DNA of 64,000 nt, from positions 1 through 64,000 of the forward strand of contig JAHJQV010000004.1 of the NCBI GenBank assembly GCA_018819105.1. Reading direction: 5' to 3'. Below the pieces are notes generated by a model, which saw only the letters and a program-made list of their open reading frames with translations, was not told the origin of the DNA and did not search any database. The translations under genes and the position numbers were made by a program. Shown one piece after another: positions 45,762-54,480 of the stretch (position 1 is the first letter of the stretch; every line of letters begins with the position of its first letter). This DNA is from Gammaproteobacteria bacterium (GTDB taxonomy: Bacteria; Pseudomonadota; Gammaproteobacteria; Xanthomonadales; Wenzhouxiangellaceae).

Positions 45762-46397
45762 TCAGCGCATCGGCAGCCGATGATTGAATGCCAGTGCCAG
45801 GGTGTTTTTGTCGACGTATTCAAGATCACCACCGGATGGCACGCCCTGGGCGATGCGGGTCAGTTCTACCTGATGTCTTGATGCCAGTTCACGAATGTAG
45901 TGCGCGGTGGCCTCGCCTTCGATGCTGGCATTGGTGGCGACAATCAGCTCACTGATCAGATTGGCTGCCAGCTGCTGTTCGAGTTCGGCCATGCCGATCT
46001 GTTCCGGCCCGATACCGTCCAGCGGTGACAACCGCCCCAGCAGCACGAAATAACGTCCGGAATAGACCCCGGCATGCTCTAGCGCCATCACATCGGCAGG
46101 GGTTTCCACCACACAGCACAGGCTCTGATCACGGTTCTGGTTGCGGCAGATGCCACACAGCTCGGTCACGGCCAGATTGCGGCATTGGCGGCAGTGGCGC
46201 ACTTCACTCATCGCCAGCTGCAGTGCTGCAGCCAGCTCACGGGCACCGCTGCGATTGCGCTCCAGCAAGTGCAGCGCCATGCGCTGGGCGCTGCGCTGGC
46301 CCACACCGGGCAGCACCTGCAAGGTACGCAACAGGTATTGCAGGGCGTCCTCGCCGGAGTCCTGCTGCGGCTGACCCTGCTGTGATGATGGACTCAT
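45762..46397 (-). CDS. recR: recombination protein RecR
   Basis: 211 residues from ATG 46397. An unusual Gln/Ser-rich start of about 15 residues precedes the helix-hairpin-helix L-P-G-V-G-Q-R-S-A-Q-R. The zinc site is C-R-Q-C plus C-G-I-C, then the Toprim core V-V-E-T-P-A-D-V. The wing A-Q-G-V-P-S-G-G-D-L-E-Y-V is complete. RecR works with RecO/RecF in gap repair. Third gene of the dnaX-ybaB-recR group. Confidence 0.95.
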   Translation of the reverse strand: MSPSSQQGQPQQDSGEDALQYLLRTLQVLPGVGQRSAQRMALHLLERNRSGARELAAALQLAMSEVRHCRQCRNLAVTELCGICRNQNRDQSLCCVVETPADVMALEHAGVYSGRYFVLLGRLSPLDGIGPEQIGMAELEQQLAANLISELIVATNASIEGEATAHYIRELASRHQVELTRIAQGVPSGGDLEYVDKNTLALAFNHRLPMR

Positions 46398-46446
46398 GAC
46401 CGCTGCTGGCTGGGGCGCATCGCCCAGAGGCATCGTGCTGGCGCAA

Positions 46447-46764
46447 TCAGCCGAACAGTCCCGGCGGCAACGGCAGCCCACCGGTGGCATCACTGAGCTT
46501 TTCCTGGGTGGCGGTGCGCACTTTCTGCCCGGCGTCATTGAACGCCGCGGCAATCAGGTCTTCCAGCATTTCCCGATCATCCAGTGCTGAAGCATCCAGC
46601 TGAACCCGCTGTACCAGGTACTTGCCGTTCATCTGCACCTTCACCAGACCACCACCGGCCTGACCGGAAATGCTCAGATTTTCAATTTCCTGCTGTGCTT
46701 TCTGTACGCCCTGCTGCAACTTCTGTGCCTGTTGCATCATGTTGCCCAATTGTCCTTTGATCAT
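46447..46764 (-). CDS. ybaB: YbaB/EbfC nucleoid-associated protein
   Basis: 105 residues. M-M-Q-Q-A-Q-K-L-Q-Q-G-V-Q-K-A-Q-Q-E-I is the amphipathic helix of the family. V-K-V-Q-M-N-G-K-Y-L-V-Q-R-V and L-I-A-A-A-F-N-D-A follow. It binds DNA as a dimer. It lies between dnaX and recR with 21- and 49-base gaps. Confidence 0.94.
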   Translation of the reverse strand: MIKGQLGNMMQQAQKLQQGVQKAQQEIENLSISGQAGGGLVKVQMNGKYLVQRVQLDASALDDREMLEDLIAAAFNDAGQKVRTATQEKLSDATGGLPLPPGLFG

Positions 46765-46785
46765 AGCTGTGTTCCAAATCTCTGG

Positions 46786-48576
46786 TCAGTGCAGTGTAGA
46801 AGGTTTCACCGAGCCCGGCACGATTTCAGCACCAAATGTCTGCATCATGGCATTGATGGCTGGATCCTGTTGCACGGCGAGCAGCGCCTGCTGATGTTTT
46901 TCGTCATCGGCAGCGGCGGCCTCACTGGCAGGCGTGGTCAATGGTTCGTGGCTGAGTTCGATCTGTATGCGACAATCCCGCTGCAGACTGGCTGTCAGTG
47001 CCTGATGCAGCTCTTCCATGCTGTGCTCATTGCGCAGGTGCTCATCGTCTGCCGCCAGCAGAAACTTCAGCACACCGGCAGCGCTGTCAACGGTCTGCAA
47101 TTGCAGATGGCTGGCCAGCAGCAGCGCAGGTCCCTGCAAGCCCAGACTGGCGCAACACTTTGACCACTGCCCAGGTTGCAGCGGCAGCTGGTCGCTGGCG
47201 GTACGCGGCGATGGGCGGCCAGCTGAGTCAGCGGCATGCGGCGGCTGACCGGGCAATTCTGGCTTGTCCGTCGTGCTGTCGATTGGTGTCGGCGCCGACG
47301 GCGCGGGGGTTGCAGTTGCATCAATGGCCGCATTAGTGGCCGCACTGCTGTCCGCCTGGTCGTCTTCAGACCGGGCGCTGTCGTCGCCTGCATTGCTGTC
47401 GGTTGGTGTTGAACACACTGGCGCGGGCCGGAACACCAGCATGCGCAGCAGCGTCATCTCCAGACCGACGCGTGGGTCCGGTGCCAGCTTCAGATCTTCC
47501 TGACCCTTGATCGCAATCTGATAAAACAGCTGCACATCCTCCACCGCCAGGCGCTTGCTCATGCTGCGCAGCAGATCCATGTCCGGTTCCGCGGGCAGAT
47601 CATAATCCGGCAGCAGCTGCAACAGGCTGATCCGGTGCAGACTCTGGGCCAACTGAGCCAGCACCCGCTCCGGGCTGTTGCCCGCAGCATTGATTTCCCC
47701 ACAAACCTCGATCAGCGCAGCGGCATCGCCCGCGGCCAGAGCTTGCAGCAGGCCGGTCAGGTACCGATCCGAAAGCATGCCCAGCATGGTCATGACCGCT
47801 TCCGGCTGCAGGCTGCCATCACTGTATGACAGAGCCTGATCCAGCAGGCTGAGTCCGTCACGCACACTGCCATCGGCCGCTGCGGCAATGTAGCCCAGCG
47901 CGGTCTCGTCAGTGGCCAGACCCTCGGCTGCCAGTTTCTGCTGCATGAAGCTGCGCAGCACAGCGGCATCGACGCGGCGCAGATTGAAGCGCAGACACCG
48001 TGACAGTATGGTCACCGGCAGCTTTTGCGGATCGGTGGTGGCAAGGATGAATTTGACGTGCGCCGGCGGTTCTTCCAGCGTCTTCAGCAGCGCATTGAAG
48101 CTGTGTCCGGACAGCATGTGCACTTCGTCGATCAGGTAAATCTTGTAGCGCCCGCTGGTGGGGGCAAACTGCACATTGTCGAGCAGATCGCGGGTGTCCT
48201 CGACGCGCGTGCGCGAGGCCGCATCGACTTCGATCAGGTCAACAAAGCGACTGGCATCAATGGCGACACAGGCACCGCACTCACCGCAGGGATCGGCGCT
48301 GACACCGGTTTCACAGTTCAGGCATTTGGCGAGAATGCGTGCCAGCGTGGTCTTGCCGACACCGCGCGTGCCAGTGAACAGAAAGGCATGATGCACGCGG
48401 TTGGCATTGAGGCCGTTCTGCAATGCCCTCACCACCGGCTCCTGCCCCACCAGTTCGGCGAAAGTCTTTGGCCGCCAGCGTCTGGCCGGCACCAGGTAGT
48501 CGCTGTCGCCGGATGTCTGCGTCTGGCTGGTCAGCAGGCTGCCGGTTGTTGCTGGGGATTCGGAATCTGCGCTCAT
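46786..48576 (-). CDS. dnaX: DNA polymerase III subunits gamma/tau
   Basis: 596 residues from ATG 48576, chosen because anything further upstream would enter the 4.5S RNA gene. Walker A is G-T-R-G-V-G-K-T-T and Walker B L-I-D-E-V-H. The zinc module is C-L-N-C plus C-G-E-C-G-A-C, and the sensor S-R-C-L-R-F is present. A Pro/Ala/Asp-rich linker of about 80 residues joins the tau C-terminal part. It forms the clamp loader. I did not establish whether a programmed frameshift for gamma exists. Confidence 0.95.
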   Translation of the reverse strand: MSADSESPATTGSLLTSQTQTSGDSDYLVPARRWRPKTFAELVGQEPVVRALQNGLNANRVHHAFLFTGTRGVGKTTLARILAKCLNCETGVSADPCGECGACVAIDASRFVDLIEVDAASRTRVEDTRDLLDNVQFAPTSGRYKIYLIDEVHMLSGHSFNALLKTLEEPPAHVKFILATTDPQKLPVTILSRCLRFNLRRVDAAVLRSFMQQKLAAEGLATDETALGYIAAAADGSVRDGLSLLDQALSYSDGSLQPEAVMTMLGMLSDRYLTGLLQALAAGDAAALIEVCGEINAAGNSPERVLAQLAQSLHRISLLQLLPDYDLPAEPDMDLLRSMSKRLAVEDVQLFYQIAIKGQEDLKLAPDPRVGLEMTLLRMLVFRPAPVCSTPTDSNAGDDSARSEDDQADSSAATNAAIDATATPAPSAPTPIDSTTDKPELPGQPPHAADSAGRPSPRTASDQLPLQPGQWSKCCASLGLQGPALLLASHLQLQTVDSAAGVLKFLLAADDEHLRNEHSMEELHQALTASLQRDCRIQIELSHEPLTTPASEAAAADDEKHQQALLAVQQDPAINAMMQTFGAEIVPGSVKPSTLH

Positions 48577-48597
48577 GTGCTGTGTGTCGATATGGGA

Positions 48598-48710
48598 GGC
48601 GGCCCCTGACAGCCTTGACCCGGCACCCGAATCTGACTGCGACCGCTGCTCCCTTCCGGGCCTGACGGGGTTGACAGTTGATCGTCGCGGGCGGACCACC
48701 AGGAGCCACC
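48598..48710 (-). ncRNA. ffs: 4.5S signal recognition particle RNA
   Basis: On the minus strand the apical signature reads GTCAGGCCCGGAAGGGAGCAGC in two pieces, with the GGAAG tetraloop region and the AGCAGC asymmetric loop that binds Ffh. The 5' end GGTGGCTCCTG pairs with the 3' end CAGGGGCCGCC over 11 base pairs. The 113-base length matches the gammaproteobacterial form (about 114). It ends about 20 bases before the dnaX start. Confidence 0.95.
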
Positions 48711-48804
48711 ATGAACGTATATGGTAACGAATTGCGGCATGACAATGGTCATCGCCGCAGCCTGCAGCAGTGCTGCAGGCTCTAGAAAGGGATGCTGGGT
48801 GAGC

Positions 48805-51099
48805 TCAGAAGCCGATGCGGTATTCCACGCCCCAGATGCGCGGCTCGTTGACAAAGCCGGTCAGGTTGTTGAAATCGATGCCACCGACAATGGTGGTGTT
48901 GTCGGTGATGTTGCGCACGAACAGGGCTGCTTCCTGGTTACCCAGATCCCACTGGTAACCCACTCTCACCCCGCCTTCCAGCAGCGACTCGCCGCGGAAC
49001 TCGGCGGAATCGTAGAGAAAGAAATTGACGGCGGAACGATACGCCCAGTCAGTGAAGAAGAACACTTCGCCCTCACCGACGGGAATGCCATAACGCAGCG
49101 TGCTGTTGGCGACCCAGCGCGGTGCCTGCGGCAAGCGGTTGCCGTCGATCGAGACCGTGCCCGGCACATCTCCGGCCGGATCAAGCACGGTACAACCGCC
49201 GCCACAGGGCTGGATGAACAGTTGATCGTCCTTGATTTCGGTGTCGTTGAAACTGAGTCCGGCGGTCAAGGTCAGGTTCTGCGAGACAAAGGCCTCCACG
49301 TCCAGCTCGAAGCCACGGCCAACGGTTTTGTCGGCGTTGATCAGCTGGTTGAAGTTGGCCTGACCACCAACGGCGGTCAGTTGCTGATCATCAATGATGT
49401 AGTTGAACAGGGAGAAGTTGGCGCGAACGCGGTTGTCCAGCATCAGCGATTTGACCCCCAGCTCAAAGGAGTGCAGCACCTCGGTATCGGCCACCGAAAT
49501 GGTGTCACCGAACAGCAGACGTCCCTGCACGCTGGGAGCACGGAAACCCCGGGCGATGCGGGCATAGTAGTTGACCGCATCGGTGGCAGCAAAATTGAGG
49601 CTGACATCGCCACTGAACTCGGTATCACGCGGTTTTGCCGTGAGCACGCCGGTGGCCCCTCCACCAATCGGCGATTGCGTGCGCTGGGCGCGGAAGTCCT
49701 TCTCGTCATGCGAGATGCGACCGCCAACCTGCAGCGTCAGCCGATCAGTCAGGTCAAAGGTGCCGGACAGAAATGCGGCCACCGTGGTCGCTTCCTGTTC
49801 CTGTTGCGCAAAACCGTCCTGCACGCCACCGGCCAGCGTGTTGAAGTTGAAGCTGTCGATGGTCAGGTCTTCAAAAAAGAAGTACAGACCACCCTGCCAG
49901 TTGATCGGGCCGGAGAAATTGCTGGCGATGCGGAATTCCTCGGTGATCTGGATGTGCTCGGGCAATCCATCGGCGGATTCAGCCGGAAAGGGAATGAAAC
50001 CAGGGCCGAACGGCGGCGCAAAGGACGCGCCGAAGCCACCATCCACATCACCTCGACTGAGGATGTCGGCATGCTCGACACCAGTGATCGAGGTCACGGT
50101 GTAATCACCGGCTTCCCAGCTCAATGTCAATGAACCGCCAAATGCATCCAGATCCTGGAAGTTGGTGCCATCAATGGACACCTCCCGGCGCCTGAAATCA
50201 TCCACCAGATCGTTGCTGCCGGGCTGGATGATGTTGGCACGGAACAGGCGCGCGGTACCATCCAGACTGCGGAAATGAAAGTTGGTCAATGCGCTAAAGC
50301 CATCGCCATTGTCATAGAGAAACTGCAGGCGGCCGGCGACTTCGTCATAACCTTCCAGCGCATCATCCTCGCCGGTGAAAGTGTTGTCGACATAGTCATC
50401 GCGACGCTGGAACAACACCGACAGGCGACTGGACCAGTTGTCGGACAGGGCACCACCCACAGCACCTTCAAAATTGACCATGTTGAAGCGACCATAGTTG
50501 ATCTGGGCATAGCCATCGGCAACCTGACTGGGTTTGCGCGATTCCAGAATCACTGCACCCGCGGGTGTGTTGCGACCAAACAGTGTGCCCTGCGGACCGC
50601 GCAGATTTTCCACCCGTTCGATGTCAAAGATCGGAAACCCTTTCAGAATCGGGTTTTCCTGCACCACACCGTCGACCACGAAGGACACCGGCTGGGAGGC
50701 GTTGAGATCAAAATCGGTGTTGCCGAGACCACGCACATAAAAGCGTGGAAAGGCGCGACCGAAGGACGATTCGATCTGCAGGCTGGGCAACCTGGACGAC
50801 AGCTGACGGATGTCAAAGCCACCGGAACCCAGCACATCCAGCGCCTCACCACTGAGCACCGCCACGGAAATCGGCACATCCTGGATGTTTTCCTCACGCT
50901 TTTGCGCGGTCACCGTCACCGCCTGCAGGGCCTTGGGCGATTCCTCGTCTTCTGCATCGGTGTCGTCCTGCGCCTGCGCCGCGACACTGGCCATGGCCAG
51001 CATGCTGATCAGCACGAGACTGATCCAGATGCGCACAGCACCTGCCCAAATGCCCTGACTGACGCCGGAGCTGCCACAGTTTTGATTGATATGATTCAT
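48805..51099 (-). CDS. TonB-dependent outer-membrane receptor
   Basis: 764 residues. A signal peptide ends A-A-Q-A-Q and is followed by an acidic linker and the TonB box-like A-V-T-V-T-A-Q-K-R-E-E. The plug has I-Q-D-V-P-I-S-V-A-V and R-G-P-Q-G-T-L-F-G-R-N-T-P-A-G. The barrel ends with the terminal phenylalanine V-E-Y-R-I-G-F. Cysteines in the C-G-G-G-C loop near residue 650 are unusual. The substrate is unknown; the family takes up siderophores, vitamin B12 or glycans. No partner genes are adjacent. Confidence 0.95.
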   Translation of the reverse strand: MNHINQNCGSSGVSQGIWAGAVRIWISLVLISMLAMASVAAQAQDDTDAEDEESPKALQAVTVTAQKREENIQDVPISVAVLSGEALDVLGSGGFDIRQLSSRLPSLQIESSFGRAFPRFYVRGLGNTDFDLNASQPVSFVVDGVVQENPILKGFPIFDIERVENLRGPQGTLFGRNTPAGAVILESRKPSQVADGYAQINYGRFNMVNFEGAVGGALSDNWSSRLSVLFQRRDDYVDNTFTGEDDALEGYDEVAGRLQFLYDNGDGFSALTNFHFRSLDGTARLFRANIIQPGSNDLVDDFRRREVSIDGTNFQDLDAFGGSLTLSWEAGDYTVTSITGVEHADILSRGDVDGGFGASFAPPFGPGFIPFPAESADGLPEHIQITEEFRIASNFSGPINWQGGLYFFFEDLTIDSFNFNTLAGGVQDGFAQQEQEATTVAAFLSGTFDLTDRLTLQVGGRISHDEKDFRAQRTQSPIGGGATGVLTAKPRDTEFSGDVSLNFAATDAVNYYARIARGFRAPSVQGRLLFGDTISVADTEVLHSFELGVKSLMLDNRVRANFSLFNYIIDDQQLTAVGGQANFNQLINADKTVGRGFELDVEAFVSQNLTLTAGLSFNDTEIKDDQLFIQPCGGGCTVLDPAGDVPGTVSIDGNRLPQAPRWVANSTLRYGIPVGEGEVFFFTDWAYRSAVNFFLYDSAEFRGESLLEGGVRVGYQWDLGNQEAALFVRNITDNTTIVGGIDFNNLTGFVNEPRIWGVEYRIGF

Positions 51100-51357
51100 G
51101 GTTCCCGCCTGAATATCAGTGAGTTGTAAACGAAAGCAAAAAAATCTATTAGCCCGGCAACCAGGCTGCCCGACCAGCCCTCGCGGACGGTCGAAACACT
51201 GATCGCCATATGTCTGTACTGGTTGGATGTGCCTTTGCTACCCTGCTGCACCTTGTCCCAGGTTTCTTTTCCAGCACTTGAAGCCGCAACTAAGATAGCA
51301 AAAAAACTGCGCGCATTACGATTTTTTTACAAATAAACCCGAATCGCATCAGCCACT

Positions 51358-52287
51358 TCATGCCTTATCCGGTCGATCCGGACCCACCGCCGACAGCCTC
51401 AGTCGCCGCCGGCGGCGCAGCAGCGGATCGATGGTGAACAACAGCAGCGACAGCCAGATCCCGCAGAAGGCCAACAGTCTGACCTGATCGAACGGCTCGT
51501 GAAAAATGAACACCGCGAGCAGAAAACTGATCGTCGGCGCCAGATACTGCACGAAGCCGACCACCGACAGATCCAGATTCTTCGCGGCGACATTGAATGC
51601 CAGCAGGGGCAACAGCGTGACCAGACCGGAGCCCATCAACAGCAGATTGATGGCGACATCGCCGTGACCAAACGCGAACGGCTGATCCGGACCAAGCCAC
51701 AGAAACCAGGCCGCCACCGGCACGCTGAGCAGGATGGCTTCCCACAGCAGCCCTTTCAGTGGCCCCACTGCCAGTTGTTTGCGCACCAGTCCGTAAAAGC
51801 CGAAACTGACCGCCAGCGTGAGCGCGACCCAGGGCAGCTTGCCGATGTGCATGGCCATCCAGGTGGTCGACACCGCCGCCACCGCAAATGCCAGCCAGCG
51901 CAAGCGCGACAGCTGCTCGCCAAGAAACAGCATGCCCAGCACGACACTGACCAGCGGATTGATAAAATAGCCGAGGCTGGTGGCCAGCACCTGATCGTGA
52001 ATCACTGCCCAGACAAACACCAGCCAGTTGATGGCCACCAGCGTGCCGCTGAGCAGCAGCATGGCCAGCTCCCGGCGCTTGAGTTGCAGGCCACGCCAGA
52101 ATCCCGGCCCGTCACGCCAGAGCAGAAAGGCGCTGAGAAACACCGCCGACCAGATGATGCGGTGGCCGATGATCTCGGCTGCCGGCACTGCCGCCAGCAA
52201 CTTGAAATACAGCGGTGCCACACCCCAGAAACTGAACGCGAACAGTGCCGCTGCCAGCCCGGTGGCCACAGGTGAGATGGTTTTCAT
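51358..52287 (-). CDS. rarD: EamA-family transporter, RarD type
   Basis: 309 residues with ten predicted helices. The start F-S-F-W-G-V-A-P-L-Y-F-K and L-G-Y-F-I-N-P-L-V are RarD signatures. V-Q-Y-L-A-P-T is the matching motif in the second half. The C-terminal R-R-R-R-R-L-R is cytoplasmic. RarD was linked to chloramphenicol tolerance in Pseudomonas, but its substrate is uncertain. It lies 99 bases after the vWA gene. Confidence 0.93.
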   Translation of the reverse strand: MKTISPVATGLAAALFAFSFWGVAPLYFKLLAAVPAAEIIGHRIIWSAVFLSAFLLWRDGPGFWRGLQLKRRELAMLLLSGTLVAINWLVFVWAVIHDQVLATSLGYFINPLVSVVLGMLFLGEQLSRLRWLAFAVAAVSTTWMAMHIGKLPWVALTLAVSFGFYGLVRKQLAVGPLKGLLWEAILLSVPVAAWFLWLGPDQPFAFGHGDVAINLLLMGSGLVTLLPLLAFNVAAKNLDLSVVGFVQYLAPTISFLLAVFIFHEPFDQVRLLAFCGIWLSLLLFTIDPLLRRRRRLRLSAVGPDRPDKA

Positions 52288-52386
52288 AGGCTTGCTTCAG
52301 GCCGGGACAGTTACAGCATGATGACGGATTATGCCGGCGATGGTCGTTGGATGCGCAGCGGTGGCTGGAAAGCGACATACATGCCG

Positions 52387-53373
52387 TCAGCCTTCCTGAC
52401 GCAGACCCACAAAGGTGCCGCCATTTTGTGCCGTCAGTTCGCGCATCAGCACAGCAAAGCTGATGCCGCTGTTGCTGACGCCGCGCGGCAGATACTGCGA
52501 TGGAAAGCCGATGGCATGAATGCGCACCGATGGTTTGCCATCCGGGCCTTTCGGATTGAGCATGGCAACCCGATCCAACACCGGTTGCAGCGTGCTGCCA
52601 CCAAATTCGTCACCAAACACATAAATGCTGAAGGACTCGCTGCGGCGAGCAAACATGCGCATGGCCGATTCGATGCCCTCCACTGGTGACGAGTTGGAAA
52701 ATGGCTGCCACAGGCGCAGACGCTCGATCACCTGCTGGCGCAGCACCGGGGTGTCCGGGATCCACTGCCCGGCGTACTGCTGGAACATCAACTCGCCCAT
52801 GTCGTTCATGATCTGGATGCCGCGCACGCGCGGGTACACCGACAGCACCTCCTCCACCTTGCGCACCACCGCAGGCCAGATGCGCTGCATGCTGCCGGAA
52901 GTATCGATGATGAAAACGATGTGCTCACTGTCGATGGGAATGCCACCGATGGCATCGTCACGGCGTTCACTGGATTGCTGCAGTCGGCGCATTTCCTCGG
53001 TCAGGGACTGTCGCGCTTGCGCCAGTCGCTCGCTGACTGTACTCAGGGCACGCTGATCCAGTGCCCGCTCGCCCTGCTCGCTGGCCTGTGGCCGCAGCGC
53101 CTGCAGGCGCTTTTGCATGGCTTGTTTTTCCGCCTCGATCTCGGCCAGGTATGCCTGCTTGCTGGCGATGTCCTGCTGGATCGCAGGTATTTCCAGCGCC
53201 AATTGCTGCGCGCGCTGCTGCAACTGATCGCGCGCTTCGGTTTCACGCACCGGCTCAGCGGTCTTGGTGATCACCAGCAGCATGACAATGGCACCAAAGC
53301 CGGAACTGATGACGTCCAGAAACGACAGCAGGTTGGCCTGCAGACCACTTTTGCGCCGCTTCAGTATCGCCAT
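52387..53373 (-). CDS. von Willebrand A protein with MotB/TolR-like N-terminal helix (vWA-2)
   Basis: 328 residues. A basic start is followed by L-L-S-F-L-D-V-I-S-S-G-F-G-A-I-V-M-L-L-V-I, a membrane helix with Asp20 where MotB, TolR and ExbD have the protonatable aspartate. A coiled coil occupies about 42-138. The vWA domain from 150 has an intact metal site, I-I-D-T-S-G-S (Asp157, Ser159, Ser161). The periplasmic vWA takes the place of an OmpA-like domain. Last gene of the cluster, 19 bases after vWA-1. Confidence 0.85.
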   Translation of the reverse strand: MAILKRRKSGLQANLLSFLDVISSGFGAIVMLLVITKTAEPVRETEARDQLQQRAQQLALEIPAIQQDIASKQAYLAEIEAEKQAMQKRLQALRPQASEQGERALDQRALSTVSERLAQARQSLTEEMRRLQQSSERRDDAIGGIPIDSEHIVFIIDTSGSMQRIWPAVVRKVEEVLSVYPRVRGIQIMNDMGELMFQQYAGQWIPDTPVLRQQVIERLRLWQPFSNSSPVEGIESAMRMFARRSESFSIYVFGDEFGGSTLQPVLDRVAMLNPKGPDGKPSVRIHAIGFPSQYLPRGVSNSGISFAVLMRELTAQNGGTFVGLRQEG

Positions 53374-53392
53374 GATTGACTCACTGTCTGTT

Positions 53393-54466
53393 TCATGGCC
53401 AATCGTCCGGTGGTGACAGCAGCACGCCGCCGGTCAGTTGCGACAGCTGCCAGAAAGCACTGGCAGCAAACGGATCGCCCTCCATCGGCAACAGTATCGT
53501 GTTCACCGGCACCACCCTGGGCACCACCCGGATTGCCTCGCTGAACATGGTGAGACGGCGCCGGGAACTGACCAGACCCTGCTCATTGGCCATCAGCCCC
53601 TGGGTTGGCAGGCCATCGGTGATCAGGTAGATGTTGTCGGTGCGCGGGGTGATCGCAGCGGTGGCAGCGAAGGCTCGATACAGGCTGGTGCCCGAACCTG
53701 GCACCACCTGACGCAATGCTGCCAGCGCCTGGGTCAGGCCCGGTTCACCGGTCACCTTGAGCCAGGTACCGGTGGTGTCGGGCAGCACCGAGCGGGTTTC
53801 ATTGTTGAACAGGTAGATCTGGAAACTGGACTCGCGCGGTATCTGCGCCGCCAGCCACTCCACCGTGGCCAGCGTGCGCTGCCATTTTGGTGCGGCGCGA
53901 CGATCGTCGTCGGACATGTTGCGCCGGCGAATGGTGCCGACAATGGTCGGATCCAGCATGCTGGCCGAGGCATCGACCAGAAACAGAATGCGGCTGCCGC
54001 TGATCTTCAACCCGGTCAGATACTGCCGGTCACCGTCATCCAGTCGCTCAATATTGGCGTTGTTGTCCTGGCTGCGGGCCTGCTCGCGCAGGTTTGCGAC
54101 CCGCTGCTCCAGCGCGCTGACCTCCTGTTGCAGGGATTTGACTCTGGCACGCTGCGCGGCCAGTTCTGGCGCTGGCGGCGCGTCGTCTTCCAACTGCTGC
54201 GACAGGCGGTCAATGGCGGCGCGCATGCCTGCCAGCTCGGCCTCAGTGTCGCGGATGGCCTGGCCGAGTTCGTCGGCCTGGTACTGGAATTCGATATGGC
54301 GTGCCTGCTGCTCGCCCACCGACGCCTGCAGCTCGGCGTAGGATTCCTGCGAGCGCTGTTCGCTGGCATGATTGATGATCAGAAACAGCAGGATGACCGA
54401 CCCCAGTCCGACCGACATGACATCCAGGAAGGACAGGCTGAAAGTCAGTTCTTCGCGCCTTGCCAT
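53393..54466 (-). CDS. von Willebrand A protein with MotB/TolR-like N-terminal helix (vWA-1)
   Basis: 357 residues. It starts with the same plan as vWA-2: basic tip, then L-S-F-L-D-V-M-S-V-G-L-G-S-V-I-L-L-F-L-I with Asp15. A long coiled coil spans 35-135. The vWA domain from 157 has the metal site V-D-A-S-A-S (Asp165, Ser167, Ser169). A later threonine/aspartate pair, I-T-D-G-L-P, completes the fold. Outside the helix and fold it is not closely similar to vWA-2, so the two may form a heterodimer under the channel protein. Confidence 0.85.
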   Translation of the reverse strand: MARREELTFSLSFLDVMSVGLGSVILLFLIINHASEQRSQESYAELQASVGEQQARHIEFQYQADELGQAIRDTEAELAGMRAAIDRLSQQLEDDAPPAPELAAQRARVKSLQQEVSALEQRVANLREQARSQDNNANIERLDDGDRQYLTGLKISGSRILFLVDASASMLDPTIVGTIRRRNMSDDDRRAAPKWQRTLATVEWLAAQIPRESSFQIYLFNNETRSVLPDTTGTWLKVTGEPGLTQALAALRQVVPGSGTSLYRAFAATAAITPRTDNIYLITDGLPTQGLMANEQGLVSSRRRLTMFSEAIRVVPRVVPVNTILLPMEGDPFAASAFWQLSQLTGGVLLSPPDDWP

Positions 54467-54480
54467 GGCCGCAGGCTCGC

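Noticed and set aside
48577-48699. Upstream extension of dnaX to 48699
   Set aside because: This stretch is the 4.5S RNA gene, so the dnaX frame there is not coding.
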